Counted from the first letter of the stretch, positions 18,467 to 29,547 are shown. The stretch is 64,000 bases of DNA from Campylobacter jejuni subsp. jejuni 414 (GCA_000163995.1 CM000855.1:743387-807386), one strand, 5' to 3'. Notes: generated by a model from the sequence alone, not told the origin. Translations and numbers: made by a program.

Positions 18467-21013
18467 TTAATTTTCGAGTTTGAAATTTTCAATTTCATTA
18501 AAATTTAAATATCTATAGATATTCCCCTTATGTCCGTCGTTTAGTTTTTCACTGACAATTTGTAAGTATTCTTCTTTATTTGGAATTTTACCCAATATTG
18601 CACAAACTGCTGCAAGTTCTGCACTACCTAGATATACTTTAGCACCCATTCCCATACGGTTATCAAAATTTCTTGTAGAAGTTGAGAAAACTACAGATCC
18701 ATCATTTACTCTAGCTTGATTACCCATACACAAAGAACACCCAGGAATTTCTATTCTAGCGCCTGCTGCACCAAAGATGCTATAATAACCTTCATTAGTA
18801 AGTTGTGCTTTATCCATTTTTGTTGGAGGCACTACCCAAAGTCTGGTTTTAAGTATACCTTTATCTTTTAAAATTTCTCCCAAAGCTCTATAATGTCCTA
18901 TATTGGTCATACAAGAACCTACAAAAACTTCATCTATGTTTTTTGGACGTTTATCATCAGCTAAAATTTCACTTAAAGTAGCCACATCATCAGGATCATT
19001 TGGGCAAGCTAAGATTGGTTCTTTAATGTCATTGAGATTGATATCTATAATATAAGCGTATTTTGCATCTTTATCAGCTCTTAAAAGAGTAGGGTTTTTA
19101 AGCCATTCTCTCATTTTTTCAGCTCTTCTAGCAAGGGTGGCTTTATTTTCATATCCTGCTTCTATCATAGCTTCAATTAAAGAGATATTTGATTTGATAT
19201 ATTCACTTACACTTTCTATACTCAAATCTACACTACAAGCAGCTGCAGATCTTTCAGCGCTTGCATCACTAAGTTCAAAAGCTTGTTCTACTTTTAAATT
19301 TGGTAAGCCTTCTATTTCTAAAATTTTTCCCGCAAAAATATTTTTCTTGTTTTTCTTTTCAACGGTAAGTTGCCCTTGCTTGATTGCATAGTAAGGTATA
19401 GCATTGACCAGGTCTCTTAAGGTAACTCCAGCTTGCAACTCTCCACTAAAACGTACTAAAACACTTTCAGGTACATTTAAAGGCATAGAACCAGTAACTG
19501 CGGCAAAAGCTACAAGCCCACTTCCTGCAGGGAAAGAAATTCCTATAGGAAAACGCGTATGAGAATCTCCACCTGTTCCTACGGTATCTGGTAATACAAA
19601 GCGGTTAAGCCAAGAGTGAATAACTCCATCACCCGGTTTTAAACTCACTCCACCACGACTTGTCATAAAATTTGGTAAGGTTTTATGCAGATTTGAATCG
19701 CTTACTTTTGGATAGGCGGCTGTGTGGCAAAAGCTTTGCATAACAAAGTCTGCATTAAAGCCTAAGCTTGCAAGTTCTTTAATTTCATCTCTAGTCATAG
19801 GACCTGTAGTATCTTGAGAGCCTACAGTTAAAGTCATAGGTTCTATATACATACCTGGACATACACCTTCGATTCCACAGGCGCGACCTAGCATTTTTTG
19901 AGCTAAAGTATAACCACCACTTGAAGATTTAGGTTGTTCAGGTTTGGTAAAGATATTTTCATTTTCCATTCCTAAAAATTCTCTAGCTTTAGCACAAAGT
20001 CCACGACCTATGATAAGTGGGATTCTTCCACCTGCTCTAACTTCATCTAAAAGTGTGTTTGGACTGAGTTTAAACTCTGTAATTATGGAGCCATTTTTTA
20101 TGATTTTTCCCTCATAAGGATGAATTTCAAATTCATCACCCATTTCTAGATTTGTTACATCACAGATGATAGGTAAAGCTCCACTATCTTGAGCAGTATT
20201 AAAGAAAATCGGCGCTATGGTTGAACCCATCACTATGCCACCGCTATGTTTGTTTGGTACACCTTCTATTTCTTTTCCTAAGTGCCATTGTATAGAGTTT
20301 ATTGCAGATTTTCTACTTGATCCTGTTCCTACAACATCACCTACATAAACCACTTCACGACCGCTTTTTTTAAGTTCTTTGATTTTTTCCAAAGATCCTG
20401 CTTGTCTTACTTTTAGCATGGCGTTTGCATGCAAAGGAATATCACTTCTTGTAAAAGCATCTCCTGCAGGACTTAGATCATCGGTATTAGTTTCTCCTGC
20501 TACCTTAAAAACTATACATTTAATCACTTGTGGTAATTTTTCTTTTTTGTTGAACCAATCTGCATTGGCCCAACTTTGTAAAACTTTTTTAGCATGTGGA
20601 TTGTTTTTGCTAAGTTCGGCTATAGTATGAAAATTATCATGAACAAAAATAATATTTTTCAACACTTCTGCAGCATCTTTAGCTATATTTTCATCTTTTA
20701 AGGCATCGATTAAAACTTTAACATTATATCCACCTAGCATAGTTCCAAGCATTTTTAAAGCCCTTTTTTTATCTATGCTTGGGGCATTGATTTTGCCTTT
20801 AAGTATAGAATCTAAAAATTCACATTTAACCAAAGCTGCATCATCAACACCAGGATTTACCCTGTTTTCTAAAAGACTTACAAGCTCTTCATTGTTTTCA
20901 TTTTCAAGTAGTTTACAAAGTTCTTTAGTCTGGTTTGCACTTAAAGGAAGGGGTGGTATACCCAAAGCGGCTCTTTCTTTGACAAGTTTATTATATTCTT
21001 GCATAAAAGACAT
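18467..21013 (-). CDS. acnB: aconitate hydratase B
   Basis: TCA-cycle enzyme interconverting citrate and isocitrate through cis-aconitate. It is 848 aa, full length for AcnB. The HEAT-like N terminus is followed by the swivel domain ([15 protein letters not shown]-like region near residue 170) and the [4Fe-4S] core. Cluster cysteines are visible in [14 protein letters not shown] and [14 protein letters not shown]. The ATG is preceded by AAGGAG. It is divergent from ogt with only about 54 bases between the starts. Confidence 0.97.
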   Translation of the reverse strand: MSFMQEYNKLVKERAALGIPPLPLSANQTKELCKLLENENNEELVSLLENRVNPGVDDAALVKCEFLDSILKGKINAPSIDKKRALKMLGTMLGGYNVKVLIDALKDENIAKDAAEVLKNIIFVHDNFHTIAELSKNNPHAKKVLQSWANADWFNKKEKLPQVIKCIVFKVAGETNTDDLSPAGDAFTRSDIPLHANAMLKVRQAGSLEKIKELKKSGREVVYVGDVVGTGSSRKSAINSIQWHLGKEIEGVPNKHSGGIVMGSTIAPIFFNTAQDSGALPIICDVTNLEMGDEFEIHPYEGKIIKNGSIITEFKLSPNTLLDEVRAGGRIPLIIGRGLCAKAREFLGMENENIFTKPEQPKSSSGGYTLAQKMLGRACGIEGVCPGMYIEPMTLTVGSQDTTGPMTRDEIKELASLGFNADFVMQSFCHTAAYPKVSDSNLHKTLPNFMTSRGGVSLKPGDGVIHSWLNRFVLPDTVGTGGDSHTRFPIGISFPAGSGLVAFAAVTGSMPLNVPESVLVRFSGELQAGVTLRDLVNAIPYYAIKQGQLTVEKKNKKNIFAGKILEIEGLPNLKVEQAFELSDASAERSAAACSVDLSIESVSEYIKSNISLIEAMIEAGYENKATLARRAEKMREWLKNPTLLRADKDAKYAYIIDINLNDIKEPILACPNDPDDVATLSEILADDKRPKNIDEVFVGSCMTNIGHYRALGEILKDKGILKTRLWVVPPTKMDKAQLTNEGYYSIFGAAGARIEIPGCSLCMGNQARVNDGSVVFSTSTRNFDNRMGMGAKVYLGSAELAAVCAILGKIPNKEEYLQIVSEKLNDGHKGNIYRYLNFNEIENFKLEN

Positions 21014-21038
21014 TTTCTACTCCTTAAATATTTTTTGT

Positions 21039-21044
21039 TATAAT
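21039..21044 (+). promoter_or_regulatory. -10 box for ogt
   Basis: TATAAT preceded by a T-run, 23 bases before ATG 21068 and with GAAGGA as ribosome site. It lies in the acnB-ogt divergent gap. Confidence 0.55.
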
Positions 21045-21067
21045 TGTAGCTCTTTGAAGGATAAAAA

Positions 21068-21520
21068 ATGTTTAAAGTTTATTATAAAATGTCTTTGTGT
21101 TACCTATCTTTACATAGTGATGGAAAATTTTTAACTGAGGTTGACTTTTGTTATGACAAAAAGATAAATAAAAGTTGTAATTTGCTTGACTTAGCAAAAT
21201 ATGAACTTGATTTATATTTTGCTCATAAGCTTAAAAAATTTAGTGTTCCTATTTTAATGCAAGGTACGGATTTTGAATTAAAAGTTTATAAGGCTTTAAT
21301 GAAAATTCCTTATGGTAAAATGGTTACTTATAAAGATATAGCAGAAAAAATTAATCACCCAAAAGCTTTTAGAGCTGTTGGAAATGCAAATTCTAAAAAT
21401 AAAATTCCTATTTTTATACCTTGTCATAGAGTCATTGCAAGTAATGGCATAGGTGGATATAATGGAGGGCTTGAAATAAAAAGATTTTTACTTGAAAATG
21501 AAGGAGTAATTTTAAAATAA
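21068..21520 (+). CDS. ogt: methylated-DNA--protein-cysteine methyltransferase
   Basis: 150 aa suicide DNA-repair protein that takes the alkyl group from O6-alkylguanine. The acceptor cysteine is in FIPCHRVIASNG (about residues 116-127), with the DNA-binding segment TYKDIAEKINHPKAFRAVGN before it. The short N-terminal domain is normal for the Ogt class. It ends convergently with, and slightly overlapping, the gene to its right. Confidence 0.93.
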   Translation: MFKVYYKMSLCYLSLHSDGKFLTEVDFCYDKKINKSCNLLDLAKYELDLYFAHKLKKFSVPILMQGTDFELKVYKALMKIPYGKMVTYKDIAEKINHPKAFRAVGNANSKNKIPIFIPCHRVIASNGIGGYNGGLEIKRFLLENEGVILK

Positions 21521-22453
21521 ACTTGGAATTTGATTTTCTTTATTCTCAAATTCTTGTTCAAAAATATCATAATTTTCAAGAATTAGGCAATATTTAAAAT
21601 TTTTTAATTTTCTTAAATCTGAAAGCTGATTATAGGAAAAATCACAAAATAAAGAGTTTCTAGAAGCAATTTTAAAGTCTTTTATGTTTTTAAATTTTTC
21701 TTTCCAGAATTCAAATGTATTTTGATTGTTGCTTACAATAAACGCTTGAGAGCTTGAACCAAAAGGGGTAATTTCAAATTTATCATCAATAAAGTAAATT
21801 TTAAAATCATCGATTTTATTGAAGTCAAAAATTATTTTTTGATTTTTTTCTTTTAAAAAAGAAATGATTTTTGCAAAGCTATTTGCATAAAAAAAAGGCA
21901 AATTAAGATTTTTAAAATACAAATTTTCACAAATTAAAGTTGTAAAAAAGAAACTAGATCGTGATAGTAAAGTAAAATTAGTTTCTTTTAAACTATAAGA
22001 ATAAGTGCAAAGTTTATTTAGGTAATTTTCCTCACAATAGCAAAAAATTTCACTTTTTTTTGTTTTGATTAATTTTTCAAAATCAGCAAAAATATTTCCT
22101 TTTAAAATATTAAAGTAAAAAGCTTTACAAAGACTTAGTTCGTAAGATTTAAAAAGTAAAAATTCGCATTCTTTGTCTTCGCAAAAAAAACGTAAAAATC
22201 TAATAAGTGCTTGTTCTAAGTTTTCTACCTTAAAGTAAAAAATCTCTTTATCTTCAACAGCAATATCACTTTCTGTAATTATAACATAAGCACCTTTTTC
22301 TATAGCTTGGGTAATTTCTTTTTTATCATTATTAAAGAAAGCAAAGCCTGCTTTAAGCTCATTTAAATTTATAGCAAAGCCTTCCACGCTTAAAACACTA
22401 CCTTCGTGAATAAGTGTTGCGTTTAGAAGTTCACCTAAATTACTAATTTGCAT
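21512..22453 (-). CDS. hypothetical protein (Cj0837c-like)
   Basis: 313 aa, Phe/Leu/Lys-rich. I see no signal peptide or catalytic motif. The first ~100 residues (ISNLGELLNATLIHEGSVLS, then VEGFAINLNELKAGFAFFNN) faintly recall the N-terminal domain of Mur ligases (MurE/MurF), in which substrate-binding loops precede an ATPase domain, but no P-loop is present. It lies 3 bases downstream of metG. Function unknown; the Mur resemblance is only an impression. Confidence 0.65.
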   Translation of the reverse strand: MQISNLGELLNATLIHEGSVLSVEGFAINLNELKAGFAFFNNDKKEITQAIEKGAYVIITESDIAVEDKEIFYFKVENLEQALIRFLRFFCEDKECEFLLFKSYELSLCKAFYFNILKGNIFADFEKLIKTKKSEIFCYCEENYLNKLCTYSYSLKETNFTLLSRSSFFFTTLICENLYFKNLNLPFFYANSFAKIISFLKEKNQKIIFDFNKIDDFKIYFIDDKFEITPFGSSSQAFIVSNNQNTFEFWKEKFKNIKDFKIASRNSLFCDFSYNQLSDLRKLKNFKYCLILENYDIFEQEFENKENQIPSLF

Positions 22454-22456
22454 ATT

Positions 22457-24334
22457 TTAACCTATCAAAGAGCCATTTTCTATAAGTTGTTCAGGCGTGA
22501 TTAAAACAAGCTTATCACCGCTTTTTGCAGAAAGTATCATACCATCGCTTTCATGTCCAAAAATTTTAGCTTTTTTAAGATTGCTTATAATGCAAACTTG
22601 CTTTCCGATTAAATCTCTAGCTTTGTAATGTTTTGCTATGCCTGAGAGTACTTGACGGATTTCTTTATTGTCAAGTTCAAGTTGAAATTTCAAAAGTTTT
22701 TCGCTACCTTCTATATTTTGACAATCAAGTACTTTAGCAACCTTGATTTCAATTTTAACAAAATCATCGATTTTTATCTTAGGATTTTCTTCTTTTTTAA
22801 CTTTTTCTTTGATTTCTTGGTTTTTTTCTATCTTTGGAAATAAAGCTTCGCAAGAGTTTGCTTTAAAATCTAAAAGTTCATTATTTAGTATAATTTTTGT
22901 GTAGTTTATAGATGAAATTTCAAAATTTAAAGCTAAGGCTACCTTTTGACAAGATTTTGGTAGAGCAGGGCTTAATAAAAGGCTTGTTTTAGCTAAAATA
23001 TTTGCGCAAAGTGCAATTAAAGCATTAGCTTGTTCGTGTTTATTTTCTTTGATTAAATTCCAAGGTTCATATTTGCTAATGGCTAAATTTGCTACACTTA
23101 AAGCTTTAAAAAGTTCTTCTAGGTAACGATTACATTGTAAGTTTTCTAAAAATTCCACAGCCAAATTTAAGTGTTCTTTTGTTTGATTTAATTCAGCATT
23201 ATAAAATTTTAAAACATTTTCCTTTGAAATATTTCCCTGAGAATATTTTATACTCATACCGATGATACGATTAAGCAAATTTCCAAATTCATTACTAAGT
23301 TCAGCATTAATACGATTAATCAGCATATTTTCACTAAAATCCCCATCAATACCAAAAGGCACTTCCCTAAGTAAAAAGTATCTAAAAGCTTCACTTCCAT
23401 AAGCATCAACCATTTCTTTAGGTTTTACAACATTTCCTTTGGATTTGCTCATTTTTTCACCTTCTTTAGTCCACCAACCGTGTGCACCTATAAATTTAGG
23501 TAAAGGCAAATCCACGCTCATTAAAAAAGCTGGCCAATAAATCGCATGAAAACGCAAGATATCCTTTCCTACTAAATGCACATGTGCAGGCCAAAATTTA
23601 GCATTTTCTCCTTTGCATTGAAAATCAAGAGAACTTACATAGATAAAAAGTGCATCAAGCCATACATAAACAATGTGTTTATCATCGTTAATTTCTTGGG
23701 GTAGTTTAATCCCCCAATCAAAACTCGTTCTAGTAATAGAAAGATCTTTAAGACCGTTTTGAACGAAATTTACAAGTTCGTTTTTTTTGTTTTTTGGTAG
23801 AATGGGATCTTTTTCTTGATACCATTGTAAAATTTTATCTTGGTATTTTGAAAGTTTGAAAAAATAGCTTTCTTCTTTTAAAATTCTAGTTTGCTTACCG
23901 CAATCAGGACAAGAATATTCATTAATAAGCTGACTTTGAGTAAAGAAGCTTTCACAAGAAACGCAATAATGTCCTTCGTATTCATCTTTATAAATATCAC
24001 CTTTTTGCCACATTTTTAAAAACATAGCTTTAACAAATTCAATATGTCTTATATCGGTTGTTCTTGCGTAAATATCATATGTGATTTCAAATTCATCCCA
24101 TAGTTTTTTAAATTCAGAACTGATTTTATCAGCATATTCTTGCGGAGTGAAATTTCTTAGTTTAGCAGCTTCTTCGATTTTTTGCCCATGTTCATCTGTT
24201 CCTGTTAGAAATCTTGTTTCATGGCCTTGAAGACGATAAAACCTTGCTAAAGTATCGGCTATGATAGTGGTATAAGCATGGCCTAAGTGAGGCATATCAT
24301 TTACATAATAAATCGGTGTTGTAATATAACGCAT
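22457..24334 (-). CDS. metG: methionyl-tRNA synthetase
   Basis: 625 aa class I synthetase. The HIGH-type motif is in TPIYYVNDMPHLGHAY (about residues 5-20). A zinc-binding insert (CVSCESFF and CPDCGKQ) follows, then KMSKSKGNVV near residue 295. The last ~105 residues form an EMAPII/Arc1p-like tRNA-binding domain (EIKVAKVLDCQNIEGSEKL). The gene heads a leftward pair with the hypothetical gene at 21512. Confidence 0.97.
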   Translation of the reverse strand: MRYITTPIYYVNDMPHLGHAYTTIIADTLARFYRLQGHETRFLTGTDEHGQKIEEAAKLRNFTPQEYADKISSEFKKLWDEFEITYDIYARTTDIRHIEFVKAMFLKMWQKGDIYKDEYEGHYCVSCESFFTQSQLINEYSCPDCGKQTRILKEESYFFKLSKYQDKILQWYQEKDPILPKNKKNELVNFVQNGLKDLSITRTSFDWGIKLPQEINDDKHIVYVWLDALFIYVSSLDFQCKGENAKFWPAHVHLVGKDILRFHAIYWPAFLMSVDLPLPKFIGAHGWWTKEGEKMSKSKGNVVKPKEMVDAYGSEAFRYFLLREVPFGIDGDFSENMLINRINAELSNEFGNLLNRIIGMSIKYSQGNISKENVLKFYNAELNQTKEHLNLAVEFLENLQCNRYLEELFKALSVANLAISKYEPWNLIKENKHEQANALIALCANILAKTSLLLSPALPKSCQKVALALNFEISSINYTKIILNNELLDFKANSCEALFPKIEKNQEIKEKVKKEENPKIKIDDFVKIEIKVAKVLDCQNIEGSEKLLKFQLELDNKEIRQVLSGIAKHYKARDLIGKQVCIISNLKKAKIFGHESDGMILSAKSGDKLVLITPEQLIENGSLIG

Positions 24335-24343
24335 TTTTTTCCT

Positions 24344-24541
24344 TTAAAAGTCAAATCCGCCTTCGGTTTTACCCTTGGACATACTATTATAAACCGCATC
24401 AACATAATCTTTTCTAGTTTGGCAGTTAAAAATTTCATCGCAATTATAACAAGAGTTTAGGTTTTTTGAGTTTTGACATGAAAGTAAAATTTCCTTTTTT
24501 TTATCCATATCGCGTTCAAATTCATCTTTAACTTCACTCAT
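24344..24541 (-). CDS. small cysteine-containing hypothetical protein
   Basis: 65 aa. It contains four cysteines spaced as [22 protein letters not shown], which could bind a metal or form disulfides, although no known zinc-ribbon pattern fits. The C terminus is Gly/Lys-rich. It overlaps the fbp stop by 8 bases and lies just upstream of metG, so it belongs to the fbp-metG leftward unit. Confidence 0.7.
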   Translation of the reverse strand: MSEVKDEFERDMDKKKEILLSCQNSKNLNSCYNCDEIFNCQTRKDYVDAVYNSMSKGKTEGGFDF

Positions 24542-25376
24542 TATAAGCCTTTAAAAGTTTTGAAATTTCATACTCTGAACCAAAAAAACAAGGAGTTGTT
24601 GCATGGATTTTGTCAAAATCAAGTTCAAGCAAAGAATGATTTTTTCCATTTGTAGTTTTTCCACCTGCTTTTTCTATAATAAAAGCCAAAGGAAAGACTT
24701 CAAAAAAAGCACGAAGTTTACCATTAGGTGCATCTTGGGTTGCAGGATAGCTAAAAATTCCTCCACCTTTTAATAGAATTTGATTGATATCACTTACCAT
24801 AGCTCCTGAATATCTTAAGCGGTATCCTTCATCAAAAAGACTTTTGATAAATTTAGCGTGTTTTTCTTCCCAAAATTTTTGCGTTCCGCCTGTAGCATTG
24901 ATCTTGCCTTTTTCGTTCATTTTAAGATCTTTTATAAAAATAAATTCATTATTTGCATTTAGACGATAAAGTTTTGGTAGCTCTTTACAAATTACAAGTT
25001 CTAAGCGTGCTCCATATATGCTATAAAGTGCGGCTTTTAAATTTTTAACACTTTCTTTTTCTTCATAGATGGCAAAAATAGAACCTATGGCAAAGTTAAC
25101 ATCCATTAAACTAGAACCATCCAAAGGATCATAAGCCACGATAAATTTTGCTTTTTCATTGAGTGTTAAAATTTCATCTTTTTCTTCGCTTATGATAGCT
25201 TTAATGTTTGGACATTGACCCAAGGTTTTTGTGATGATTTTATCGCTTAAAATATCAAATTTAAGTTGAGCATCTCCTGTGGAATTATGGTTTTGACTGT
25301 AACTTGTGTCAGGAAATTTTAAAGCATTAGAAATTTCTAAAACTGCTTTTTGTATATGGGAAATCACTTCTTGCAT
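24534..25376 (-). CDS. fbp: fructose-1,6-bisphosphatase class I
   Basis: 280 aa gluconeogenic phosphatase. The metal site is [20 protein letters not shown] (about residues 80-99), and the substrate loop near [14 protein letters not shown] is also present. It is key in an organism that cannot use glucose and grows on amino and organic acids. mobB is 1 base upstream on the same strand. Confidence 0.95.
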   Translation of the reverse strand: MQEVISHIQKAVLEISNALKFPDTSYSQNHNSTGDAQLKFDILSDKIITKTLGQCPNIKAIISEEKDEILTLNEKAKFIVAYDPLDGSSLMDVNFAIGSIFAIYEEKESVKNLKAALYSIYGARLELVICKELPKLYRLNANNEFIFIKDLKMNEKGKINATGGTQKFWEEKHAKFIKSLFDEGYRLRYSGAMVSDINQILLKGGGIFSYPATQDAPNGKLRAFFEVFPLAFIIEKAGGKTTNGKNHSLLELDFDKIHATTPCFFGSEYEISKLLKAYNE

Positions 25377-25377
25377 T

Positions 25378-25869
25378 TTATAATTCTCCTTGTAAATTTT
25401 TAGCGTTTTTAAGTATGTATTGACAAACAGCTTGTATATTGTTTAAATCAAGCCAAGCAAGATAAGGATGAGAAATTTTTTCATAGCTTGCAATGGCATT
25501 TGAAAAAGTAAAATAACTTTCATCAACTTCTTTACAAAATACACTAATGCGTGGTAAATCAAGAGTTTTTAATCCTTCAACCAAACAAATATCAAAATCA
25601 GGAACTAATTTTAAAGCTTTTAAAATATCTCTATTTTCATGAGAAAAAAAAGTTGTTCTTGTAGGACTTAAAACCATTACTTCAGCTCCACTTTGAAAAA
25701 ATTTAAAACTATCTTTGCCATTAAAATCAAATTGAGCCTTATCAGCAGGATCGTGTTTGATGATTAAAACTTTTAAATTTTGCTGTAAAAAACTGTCAGC
25801 TATTTTGGTGATAAGTGTAGTTTTACCCGAATTTGAAGGTCCACTAAAAGCCATGATAAGTTGTTTCAT
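25378..25869 (-). CDS. mobB: molybdopterin-guanine dinucleotide biosynthesis adapter MobB
   Basis: 163 aa P-loop GTPase assisting Mo-cofactor maturation. The P-loop is [20 protein letters not shown] (about residues 6-25), and later [16 protein letters not shown] is typical of MobB. The open frame extends upstream to 26043, but I start at ATG 25869 ([10 protein letters not shown]) because the family begins there and the extension is low-complexity, hydrophobic and overlaps the divergent promoter region. Confidence 0.88.
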   Translation of the reverse strand: MKQLIMAFSGPSNSGKTTLITKIADSFLQQNLKVLIIKHDPADKAQFDFNGKDSFKFFQSGAEVMVLSPTRTTFFSHENRDILKALKLVPDFDICLVEGLKTLDLPRISVFCKEVDESYFTFSNAIASYEKISHPYLAWLDLNNIQAVCQYILKNAKNLQGEL

Positions 25870-25964
25870 AAAATATACTCTTAATTTTTTTTGTAAAATT
25901 ATATCTTTTAAACCAAAAAATAGGGTTAAAAGGTTACAATAATAACAAAAAATATGGAAAAAGA

Positions 25965-26450
25965 ATGAAAATTTATAGTGTAATTTTAGGTGCTTTTTTA
26001 CTTGGGGCTTGTTCTTTAAAAGATCAAGCGGTTGTGGATACAAATTTAAAATCTCAAACTTTGATGTTTACTCAAAAATATAAAATTACACAAGATAAGA
26101 TTAATGCCATTGTAGCCATGTCTTATTTAAATCCAATTTTAGACAAGACAAGTAAAGATGATGTTTTAGCTTTGTCTTTTACCCCAAATACATTAAAAAT
26201 TCAAAATTTAGAAGTTTTCATTAATAATAAAAAAGCTAATATTGAAAAATTGGATGAAGGATATTTAAAATATATAATACAAAATAACTATACTGATTAT
26301 TTTAAAATATCTCTTCCTAGTGTTAAGGAAGAGACTAGACTTGTGGCTAAGATTTGTTTAAATCATCTGTCTTGTTTTGAATTAAATTTTCAAAAATATC
26401 CGAAATCCTTATACTATCGTTCAGAAGATGTCGATACACAATATAATTAG
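25965..26450 (+). CDS. predicted lipoprotein
   Basis: 161 aa with a lipoprotein signal: MKIYSVILGAFLLGACS, lipobox LGAC with acylated Cys at residue 16. No domain is recognised in the mature part. The last ~35 codons (to RSEDVDTQYN) overlap the 3' end of the lytic transglycosylase gene on the other strand by 104 bases. Function unknown; probably anchored in a membrane facing the periplasm. Confidence 0.75.
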   Translation: MKIYSVILGAFLLGACSLKDQAVVDTNLKSQTLMFTQKYKITQDKINAIVAMSYLNPILDKTSKDDVLALSFTPNTLKIQNLEVFINNKKANIEKLDEGYLKYIIQNNYTDYFKISLPSVKEETRLVAKICLNHLSCFELNFQKYPKSLYYRSEDVDTQYN

Positions 26451-27972
26451 CTAGAACTTTTTTTCCATAGATTCGGCTTTCTTGATAAGGCACAAATTCC
26501 ATAGATAAGAAAGGTTCAAATTTGCCCGCTTTAAACATATCATTTCTTGCAAGCATGCGATTAGTAAAACCTATACCTCCATTGTAAGCGTAAGCAACGA
26601 AAAGTGGAGATTTTAAACGCGATTCAAGATAATTTAGATGATGGTTTGCAAAATAATATGCTATTTCAGGTTTAAACATAAAATCTTGATCAAAATTTGG
26701 AATTTTTAATTCTTTTTCCCCTATGTGATTAGCTAGAAATGGCATAAATTGCATCATACCTAAGGCATAAGAAACCGAAATGGCAGTGGGGATAAAACGA
26801 CTTTCTTGTCTAGCAATGGCTAAAATTAAAGCCTGTCTTGTTTTGTTATAATCTTTTATATTTTCATAATAAGGCATTATAAAATAATGTTTTTTAAAAT
26901 TATTTTTGCGTTCTAATATGTAAGTATAAATAGGCAAGGTTTCTTGTGTGTCAAATTCTTTTGCTAAAATGTCTAGTTGACTTGCATTAGCATCACGAAT
27001 TTGTTTATTTATTTTTTGCCAAGCAAAAGGATCTTGCATATTGAAGTTATTTTTCTTCTTACTTGGATTTAGACTTTCTATTTTTGGAAAAGGTGCATTA
27101 GTAAGTTCTTTTGCATAGAGACTATAAATATTTAAAGAAAAACTTTGAGATAAAGTTTTTAAATCTTCTTCATTGTTTTTAATTAACCACATCCAAAATA
27201 TAGCATTATCTTTATTGCTTTGGGTTTTAAAACTTTGAGCTGCCTTTTTGAAAAAATTATAAGCAAGCTCTGTTTTATCATAAGTTAAGGCATTGATCCC
27301 TAGGTAGAAAGCAGAATCTTCGCTTACATTTTCAGGATTTATTTTTAGCATAGAATGTCTAAATTGGGGATTTTCTTTTTTAATGATAATGTTTTGTGCA
27401 AAATCTTTAAAACCAACATGATTGGGCAGCTTGTTAACGAAACTTGTATTTAAATTTAGATCGTATTTTTTAGAATAATTATAAAGCTTAAAAAAGCCAT
27501 TAATATCTTCTTTTTGTACTATATAATTCATAGGATCAGAAGTATTAAAAGCTAGTAATAAATTTGTCAAATCAGGTCTTTGATTTTTAAAGGTTTGGGC
27601 TAAAGTGATTCGGTCTTTGGAATTTAAACTTGCTATAAAAACCAATGAGTTTAATCGCACACTTTGACATGTTAAATTTGCATCCAAGATAGTATTTGGT
27701 GTATAGGTATAACACTTGGTATATTTTGGATTGATATAAGGTTTTAAAGGGATAATTTTTTCAAGCTCGGATTTAATTTTTCCTATGTAACGAAAAATAT
27801 GAGAATTTAAATCTTGCGCATCTTTTTTATTGATTTGTTTTTTTTCTAAAAGTCTGTAAATATAATAATCCTTAGCAAGTGAATTTTCTTCCTTTTTGAG
27901 TTCTTCTATGTTATATTGCGTAGCTTTTAAGCTTGAAAAGATAAATAAAAAAATGAGTATTTTTTTTATCAC
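26347..27972 (-). CDS. slt: soluble-type lytic murein transglycosylase
   Basis: 541 aa with a signal peptide (MIKKILIFLFIFSSLKA). A long helical region precedes the C-terminal SLT domain with the catalytic glutamate in AIARQESRFIPTAISVSYAL, then GMMQFMP, AYNGG and MEFVPYQESRIYGKKVLANY. It cleaves the MurNAc-GlcNAc bond in the periplasm, leaving 1,6-anhydro ends. It overlaps yggT by 4 bases at its start. Its 3' end is antisense to the lipoprotein gene. Confidence 0.92.
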   Translation of the reverse strand: MIKKILIFLFIFSSLKATQYNIEELKKEENSLAKDYYIYRLLEKKQINKKDAQDLNSHIFRYIGKIKSELEKIIPLKPYINPKYTKCYTYTPNTILDANLTCQSVRLNSLVFIASLNSKDRITLAQTFKNQRPDLTNLLLAFNTSDPMNYIVQKEDINGFFKLYNYSKKYDLNLNTSFVNKLPNHVGFKDFAQNIIIKKENPQFRHSMLKINPENVSEDSAFYLGINALTYDKTELAYNFFKKAAQSFKTQSNKDNAIFWMWLIKNNEEDLKTLSQSFSLNIYSLYAKELTNAPFPKIESLNPSKKKNNFNMQDPFAWQKINKQIRDANASQLDILAKEFDTQETLPIYTYILERKNNFKKHYFIMPYYENIKDYNKTRQALILAIARQESRFIPTAISVSYALGMMQFMPFLANHIGEKELKIPNFDQDFMFKPEIAYYFANHHLNYLESRLKSPLFVAYAYNGGIGFTNRMLARNDMFKAGKFEPFLSMEFVPYQESRIYGKKVLANYIVYRHLLNDSIRISDIFENLIQNKTDDLNKS

Positions 27973-28250
27973 AATATACTCCTTAAGATATTTCCAAGAA
28001 AAATACTAAAAAACTGCAGGGCTAAAACTATAATTAAAGGTGCAAGATCAATATTGCCTATGCGTGTTGGAATTTTTCTAACTAGGGCGTAAGCAGGATA
28101 GCTTAGTTTATATAAAATTTGCACTATAGGATTGTAAGGATCAGGATTTACCCAGCTTAAAAGTGCTGTGATGATAATAATCCAAGTATAAATGTTAACA
28201 ACAATTTGAAGTACTTGAAAAATAGAAATAATAAAAAAATCTATAACCAT
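27969..28250 (-). CDS. YggT family membrane protein
   Basis: 93 aa with two hydrophobic segments and the YGGT core SWVNPDPYNPIVQILYKLSY, then PAYALVRKIPTRIGNIDLAP. Function is unclear; relatives are linked to cell-surface and division phenotypes. Its start lies 2 bases after the corrected gltX stop (28253) and its end overlaps slt by 4 bases. Confidence 0.9.
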   Translation of the reverse strand: MVIDFFIISIFQVLQIVVNIYTWIIIITALLSWVNPDPYNPIVQILYKLSYPAYALVRKIPTRIGNIDLAPLIIVLALQFFSIFLGNILRSIL

Positions 28251-28252
28251 TG

Positions 28253-29547
28253 TTAAATCCTTGCTAATTCATGAATAAATTTTTTAATATAAGGATAAAG
28301 ATCGCTAAGTTCAGGTCCGTGGATATTTCCTGTTAAAATTATCCTTAAAGGCATAAAAATTTTTTACCTTTTAAGTTGCTTTTATTTAAAAGTTCATTTT
28401 TAAAATCTTCATAGCTTTTAAAGAGCTCGATGTCCTTTAAAAGCTCTTTTAAAATTTTACATTCTGTTTCAAATTCACCATAATCTTTTATGTTAAAAAT
28501 AGCCCGCATTTTTTCTTTAAGTTCTTTGATAGTACTTGCTTCCTGAGTATAAAATTTAGCAAGTTGTGCAAGATCTTTGTTTAAATCTAAAATTTTATTA
28601 AGTTCATTATCTGTTATCATTTTGATATGTTCGCGATTGATTTGTAGAAGTTTTTTAAGATCAAACCTTGCAGGAGCTTTGGAAACTTTAGAAATATCAA
28701 ACCATTTTATAGCCTCTTCTAAGGTGAAAATTTCACAAGGAGTTTTATTGCCTAGCATGATAAGATAATTTGCAATTGCGCTAGGTAAAATTCCGCTTTC
28801 AAGCAGCCATTTTACTGAAGAATGTGCTTCTCTTTTGCTCATTTTAACACCTTCTTCGTTTAGAATGATAGGCAAGTGTGCATAAGTCATAGCTTTATTA
28901 TAACCTAAACTTGCACGGATATGTTCTTGTTTTGGAGTATTTGAAACATGATCTTCGCCGCGTATAATGCAAGTAACATTTTCAAGCATATCATCAACTG
29001 CACAAGCAAAATTATAAGTTGGAGTCTTATCTGTTCTCATAATTACAAGAGAGTCTATATTTTCAGGTTCAAAGCTTAATTCACCTTTAATAAAATCTAC
29101 AAATTTCATTGTATGAGTGGGTTTTTTAAGGCGAATAACAAAGGGTTTTTCACATCCTAAAACATCAATATCCGCTAATTTTTCACAAGTACCATCATAA
29201 CGATAAGCTTTATTTTGTTTTTTGGCAAGCTCTTTTTTTATCTTAAGTTCCTCTTCGGTACAAAAGCAAGCAAAAGCTTTTTTTTCACTTACAAGTTTTA
29301 AAGCCATTTGGCGATGAAATTTTAAATTTTCACTTTGTATATAATAATGCTGCCATGAAATGCCAAAAAGATTTAAAAGTTCTTTAATTTCTTCTTCTTT
29401 TCCTGCTATATTTCTAGCCTTATCAGTATCTTCGATGCGTAAGATGAAATCCATATTTTTTTGTCTTGCACAGATATAATTAAAAATTGCTGCACGAAGA
29501 TTTCCTATGTGCATATCACCTGTGGGAGAAGGTGCAAAACGGTACAT
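28253..29547 (-). CDS. gltX: glutamyl-tRNA synthetase, frameshift near the C terminus
   Basis: Charges tRNA-Glu, and possibly tRNA-Gln with later amidation. Class I motifs: [17 protein letters not shown] at the N terminus and [11 protein letters not shown] near residue 233. The uninterrupted frame stops at 28345 (KKFLCL). The usual C terminus ([19 protein letters not shown]) is found in the next frame and runs to TAA at 28253-28255. One extra base in the A5/T6 stretch 28355-28365 gives 431 aa. The first stop removes about 31 residues of an essential enzyme, so error is plausible. Confidence 0.92.

Noticed and set aside
25870-26043. 58-codon N-terminal extension of mobB
   Set aside because: Hydrophobic, low-complexity, covers the divergent promoter region; the family begins at [10 protein letters not shown].
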